From: an uncultured Lachnospiraceae bacterium
GTDB taxonomy: Bacteria > Bacillota > Clostridia > Lachnospirales > Lachnospiraceae
Direction of reading: 5' to 3'
NCBI GenBank assembly: GCA_910586555.1
Contig: CAJUJY010000022.1
Span: 1 to 51,920, forward strand
Length of the DNA stretch: 51,920 bases
The position numbers were made by a program, and so were the translations under genes. Positions within the stretch are counted from its first letter, which is position 1. Each line of letters begins with the position of its first letter. The notes under the pieces are model-generated. The model saw only the letters and a list, made by a program, of their open reading frames with translations, did not search any database and was not told where the DNA came from. Below, one piece after another: positions 50,359 to 51,920 of this stretch.

Positions 50359-51920
50359 ATGGCCAGTAACCAGAAAGAACAGGAACGGGAAGAACTGCAC
50401 CGCGGCATATGGGCAATAGCCGATGAACTGCGTGGGGCAGTAGACGGATGGGATTTTAAAAGTTATATCCTTGGCACAATGTTTTACAGATATATTTCTG
50501 AGGATTTGTGCAATTATATAAATATGGGTGAAGAAGAATATGGCAATACAGGTTTTGACTTTGCCATGATGCCTGACGAAGAGGCAGAAGAAGCAAGGGA
50601 AGGGCTTGTACAGGAAAGGGGCTTTTTTATACTGCCAAGTGAATTATTCTGTAATGTAAGGGCAGGGGCAGCAGATGATGAAAACTTAAATGAAACACTG
50701 GAAAAGGTATTTTGCCATATTGAAGAATCGGCAAAGGGAAGTGATGCAGAAAGTGGGTTTGCAAGGTTGTTTGATGATTTTGATGTAAACAGCAACAAGC
50801 TTGGTTCTACTGTGCAAAAGCGTAATGAAAAACTGGTTAAGCTTTTAAACGGGGTAGCAGATATGAATCTTGGAAGCGTAAAAGACCATGAATTTGATGC
50901 ATTTGGTGATGCCTATGAATACCTTATGTCAATGTATGCTTCCAACGCTGGCAAATCAGGCGGTGAATTTTATACACCAGCAGATGTTTCTGTGCTTTTA
51001 ACAAAGCTTGGGACAGCCGGTAAAACAGAAATAAACAAAGTATATGACCCCGCCTGTGGAAGTGGTTCACTGCTTCTTAAAATTGAGAAAGTCCTCGGAA
51101 AAGATGCCGTCAGAGGCGGCTTTTACGGGCAGGAAATCAATATTACAACCTATAACCTGTGCCGTATAAATATGTTTTTACATGATGTAGGGTTTGACAG
51201 GTTTAACATTGCCTGTGAAGATACACTTATAACACCAAAACACCGTGAAGACGGGCCATTTGAACTTATTGTTTCAAACCCTCCATATTCTATTAAATGG
51301 GAAGGCAAAGATAACCCACTGCTTATAAATGACCCACGTTTTGCCCCGGCAGGTGTACTTGCACCCAAAAGCAAGGCTGACATGGCATTTATAATGCACA
51401 GCCTTTCATTGCTTGCCACAGATGGCACAGCAGCAATAGTATGCTTTCCAGGCATTATGTACCGTGGCGGTGCAGAACAGAAAATCCGCCAGTATCTTGT
51501 AGACAACAGTTATATAGACTGTATTATCCAACTGCCAGGCAACCTGTTCTTCGGCACATCAATCGCCACATGCATTATGGTAATGAAAAAAAACAGGAGC
51601 AATAACAGCATACTCTTTATTGATGCAAGCAACGAATACATAAAAGTTACAAATAATAATAAGCTAACAGAAGAAAATATTAATAAAATAACAGATGCAT
51701 TTATTAAACGTGAAAATATAGATTACTTTGCAAAGCTTGTTTCATATGATAAAATAAAAGAACAGGATTATAACCTTTCTGTATCTACTTATGTAGAACA
51801 GGAAGATACAAGAGAAAAGATAGATATTGTAAAACTGGAAGAAGAAATCAGGGGGATAGTAGCAAGGCACGGAAATCAATTTTCAAAAATCTCACAAATC
51901 TTGGAAGATTCAAGTAAGCA
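50359..51920 (+). CDS. hsdM: Type I restriction-modification methyltransferase subunit, partial
   Basis: At least 520 codons, open to the window end. N-terminal HsdM helical domain (ELHRGIWAIADELRGAVDGW), then the N6-adenine methylase: SAM motif DPACGSGSLL, catalytic NPPY in IVSNPPYSIKW, and FYTPADVSVLL. Near the end TYVEQEDTREKIDIVKLEEE shows the C-terminal tail, so little is missing. Ribosome binding site AAAGGAGA. hsdS and hsdR would be expected downstream, outside this window. It methylates adenine in the site set by HsdS. Confidence 0.95.
   Translation, partial: MASNQKEQEREELHRGIWAIADELRGAVDGWDFKSYILGTMFYRYISEDLCNYINMGEEEYGNTGFDFAMMPDEEAEEAREGLVQERGFFILPSELFCNVRAGAADDENLNETLEKVFCHIEESAKGSDAESGFARLFDDFDVNSNKLGSTVQKRNEKLVKLLNGVADMNLGSVKDHEFDAFGDAYEYLMSMYASNAGKSGGEFYTPADVSVLLTKLGTAGKTEINKVYDPACGSGSLLLKIEKVLGKDAVRGGFYGQEINITTYNLCRINMFLHDVGFDRFNIACEDTLITPKHREDGPFELIVSNPPYSIKWEGKDNPLLINDPRFAPAGVLAPKSKADMAFIMHSLSLLATDGTAAIVCFPGIMYRGGAEQKIRQYLVDNSYIDCIIQLPGNLFFGTSIATCIMVMKKNRSNNSILFIDASNEYIKVTNNNKLTEENINKITDAFIKRENIDYFAKLVSYDKIKEQDYNLSVSTYVEQEDTREKIDIVKLEEEIRGIVARHGNQFSKISQILEDSSK

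Overview
The window reads as a chromosomal segment of a Gram-positive, AT-rich Clostridia bacterium, most like Lachnospiraceae. The evidence is the gene content and order (priA-def-fmt-rsmB-rlmN-stp-prkC-rsgA-rpe-thiN), a murE with the DNPR signature of meso-diaminopimelate ligases next to dapF, strong AGGAGG-type ribosome binding sites, and heavy ATA/AGG codon use. A cytoplasmic chemoreceptor, a PilZ/YcgR-type c-di-GMP protein and a YvyF-like zinc-ribbon protein suggest a motile organism. Species cannot be named from the sequence alone.

Region 1 (1-18.6 kb) is an accessory envelope-stress and peptide-response island. It starts with the right end of an IS200/IS605-like element abutting a SUKH (SMI1/KNR4) gene. 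Then come an ECF sigma/anti-sigma pair, and a lantibiotic-immunity-type ABC transporter (ATPase plus two permeases) with its own response regulator and NisK/SpaK-like kinase. A small block with a retropepsin-like protease gene interrupted by TAG follows. The most interesting part is 8.2-17.8 kb: a BlaI-type repressor, a BlaR1-type M56 metalloprotease without a penicillin-binding domain, a small secreted protein, a stand-alone LytTR regulator, an 860-bp regulatory region, a secreted 140-aa protein, three tandem lipoproteins (plus a remnant of a fourth) and a three-gene ABC-2 transporter. The regulatory region holds three promoters with identical geometry: two 9-bp direct repeats at 21-bp period, then -35 TTGAAA 17 bp from the start of the second repeat, a 17-bp spacer and -10 TATATA. 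This is the layout expected for LytTR regulators, so the locus is a coherent candidate for an undescribed sensing/secretion system.

Region 2 (18.6-31.9 kb) mixes housekeeping and accessory genes: gpmI, a second SUKH gene, a soluble CZB chemoreceptor, a HAAS/PadR pair, an RNase H-fold exonuclease, cardiolipin synthase, ruvAB and a glycosyltransferase-like gene. A 1-kb gene-free stretch at 23.8-24.8 kb carries a 144-bp long hairpin and a 477-bp nested inverted repeat. Decayed genes lie at 31.35-31.76 kb. A short interspersed repeat (three copies, at 2.76, 20.25 and 21.05 kb) sits directly at the 3' ends of genes. One copy supplies the last codons of the anti-sigma gene and another appears to have split the gpmI terminator.

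Region 3 (31.9-46.9 kb) is one long, tightly packed co-directional housekeeping block: dapF, murE, priA, def, fmt, rsmB, rlmN, PP2C phosphatase, PASTA kinase, rsgA, rpe, a PilZ protein with C-terminal 23-aa repeats, and thiN. It links peptidoglycan precursor synthesis, translation initiation/rRNA modification and Ser/Thr phosphorylation. Region 4 (46.9-51.9 kb) has a MutS-family protein with two P-loops that looks like a fusion of two tandem paralogues, a HAD-GNAT fusion, and the 5' part of a type I restriction-modification methylase (hsdM) cut by the window end.
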